Below, piece after piece: positions 64,000 to 64,000 of a DNA stretch of 64,000 nt. Numbering within the stretch: position 1 is the first letter of the stretch; each line of letters begins with the position of its first letter. A program made the position numbers and the translations under genes. The stretch spans positions 372,001-436,000 of the forward strand of contig JAOSJP010000001.1 of the NCBI GenBank assembly GCA_027494015.1, in the 5' to 3' direction. This DNA comes from Anaerolineae bacterium (lineage in GTDB: Bacteria; Chloroflexota; Anaerolineae; Aggregatilineales; Aggregatilineaceae). Below the pieces are notes generated by a model, which was not told the DNA's origin, did no database searches, and saw nothing but the letters and a program-made list of their open reading frames with translations.

Positions 64000-64000
64000 G

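Noticed and set aside
1..64000. tRNA or rRNA genes
   Set aside because: No cloverleaf with a GTTCGA-type T-loop and no rRNA core sequence was recognised in the gene-free regions by eye. A covariance-model search could still find one.

Overview
This is a GC-rich 64 kb stretch of bacterial chromosome. Family content suggests Chloroflexota, most likely an Anaerolineae-like lineage. The pointers are Thr/Pro-rich linkers on exported proteins, several PD40 (TolB-like) surface proteins, two small PII-like proteins of the cyclic-di-AMP receptor family, a SARP/BTAD regulator, a Ser/Thr kinase, TIR-TPR and VKOR proteins, and a thiol oxidoreductase with an uncleaved membrane anchor. This placement is inference; no rRNA or tRNA gene was found to confirm it.

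Layout. 1-4.5 kb: a PrsW-like membrane protease (-, cut by the window edge) diverges from a peptide-type ABC importer (binding protein plus two permeases, no ATPase). 4.9-10.3 kb (-): ftsY, prfB (with its programmed +1 frameshift), a coiled-coil/zinc-ribbon protein, yraN, miaA and an anchored protein. 10.8-15 kb: lepA and an acetyltransferase (+) facing a phosphoribosyltransferase-like gene and cinA (-). 15.7-26.5 kb: rpoC without rpoB, a glycosidase-like lipoprotein, gyrA and recA. 26.7-33.5 kb: a DUF1848 protein, a DsbA-like protein, an S1-domain protein, VKOR, a Rel-type (p)ppGpp enzyme and a small lipoprotein. 33.7-42.8 kb: a BTAD regulator, two overlapping ppk2 genes and three envelope proteins (PPC/YfaP, M23 peptidase, PD40). 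43-50.7 kb: a five-copy tandem repeat, a PLP enzyme, a THEP1-like NTPase, a YvlD-type membrane protein and the NiFe-hydrogenase maturation genes hypA-B-F-C-D, with no hypE or hydrogenase in view. 50.8-64 kb: a fatty-acyl-AMP ligase coupled to a 46-residue membrane protein, a ParB-like/hydrolase fusion, the two PII-like genes, two C-tail-anchored proteins, TIR-TPR, a short GH3-like adenylating protein, a Ser/Thr kinase, a PD40-SH3 protein and the end of a glycerate kinase.

The most striking non-coding content is a family of MITE-like elements. Terminal inverted repeats (GGGTGCGTGCAAAA type) flank one large and one small hairpin. One copy has a perfect 8-bp target duplication (771-778 / 973-980) and another a 7-of-8 duplication. 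Three full-length copies lie in divergent promoter regions. The core is amplified five times at a 152/153-bp period at 42860-43623. Other repeats are heptamer arrays, a 32-bp perfect palindrome, a 67-bp two-copy element and G/C-run inverted repeats.

Five otherwise conserved genes (lepA, the dsbA-like gene, the THEP1-like gene, hypF and the acyl-AMP ligase) carry a one-base insertion, three of them in homopolymer runs. A sequencing or assembly artefact is the simplest explanation, so they are annotated as full-length genes with a frame break.
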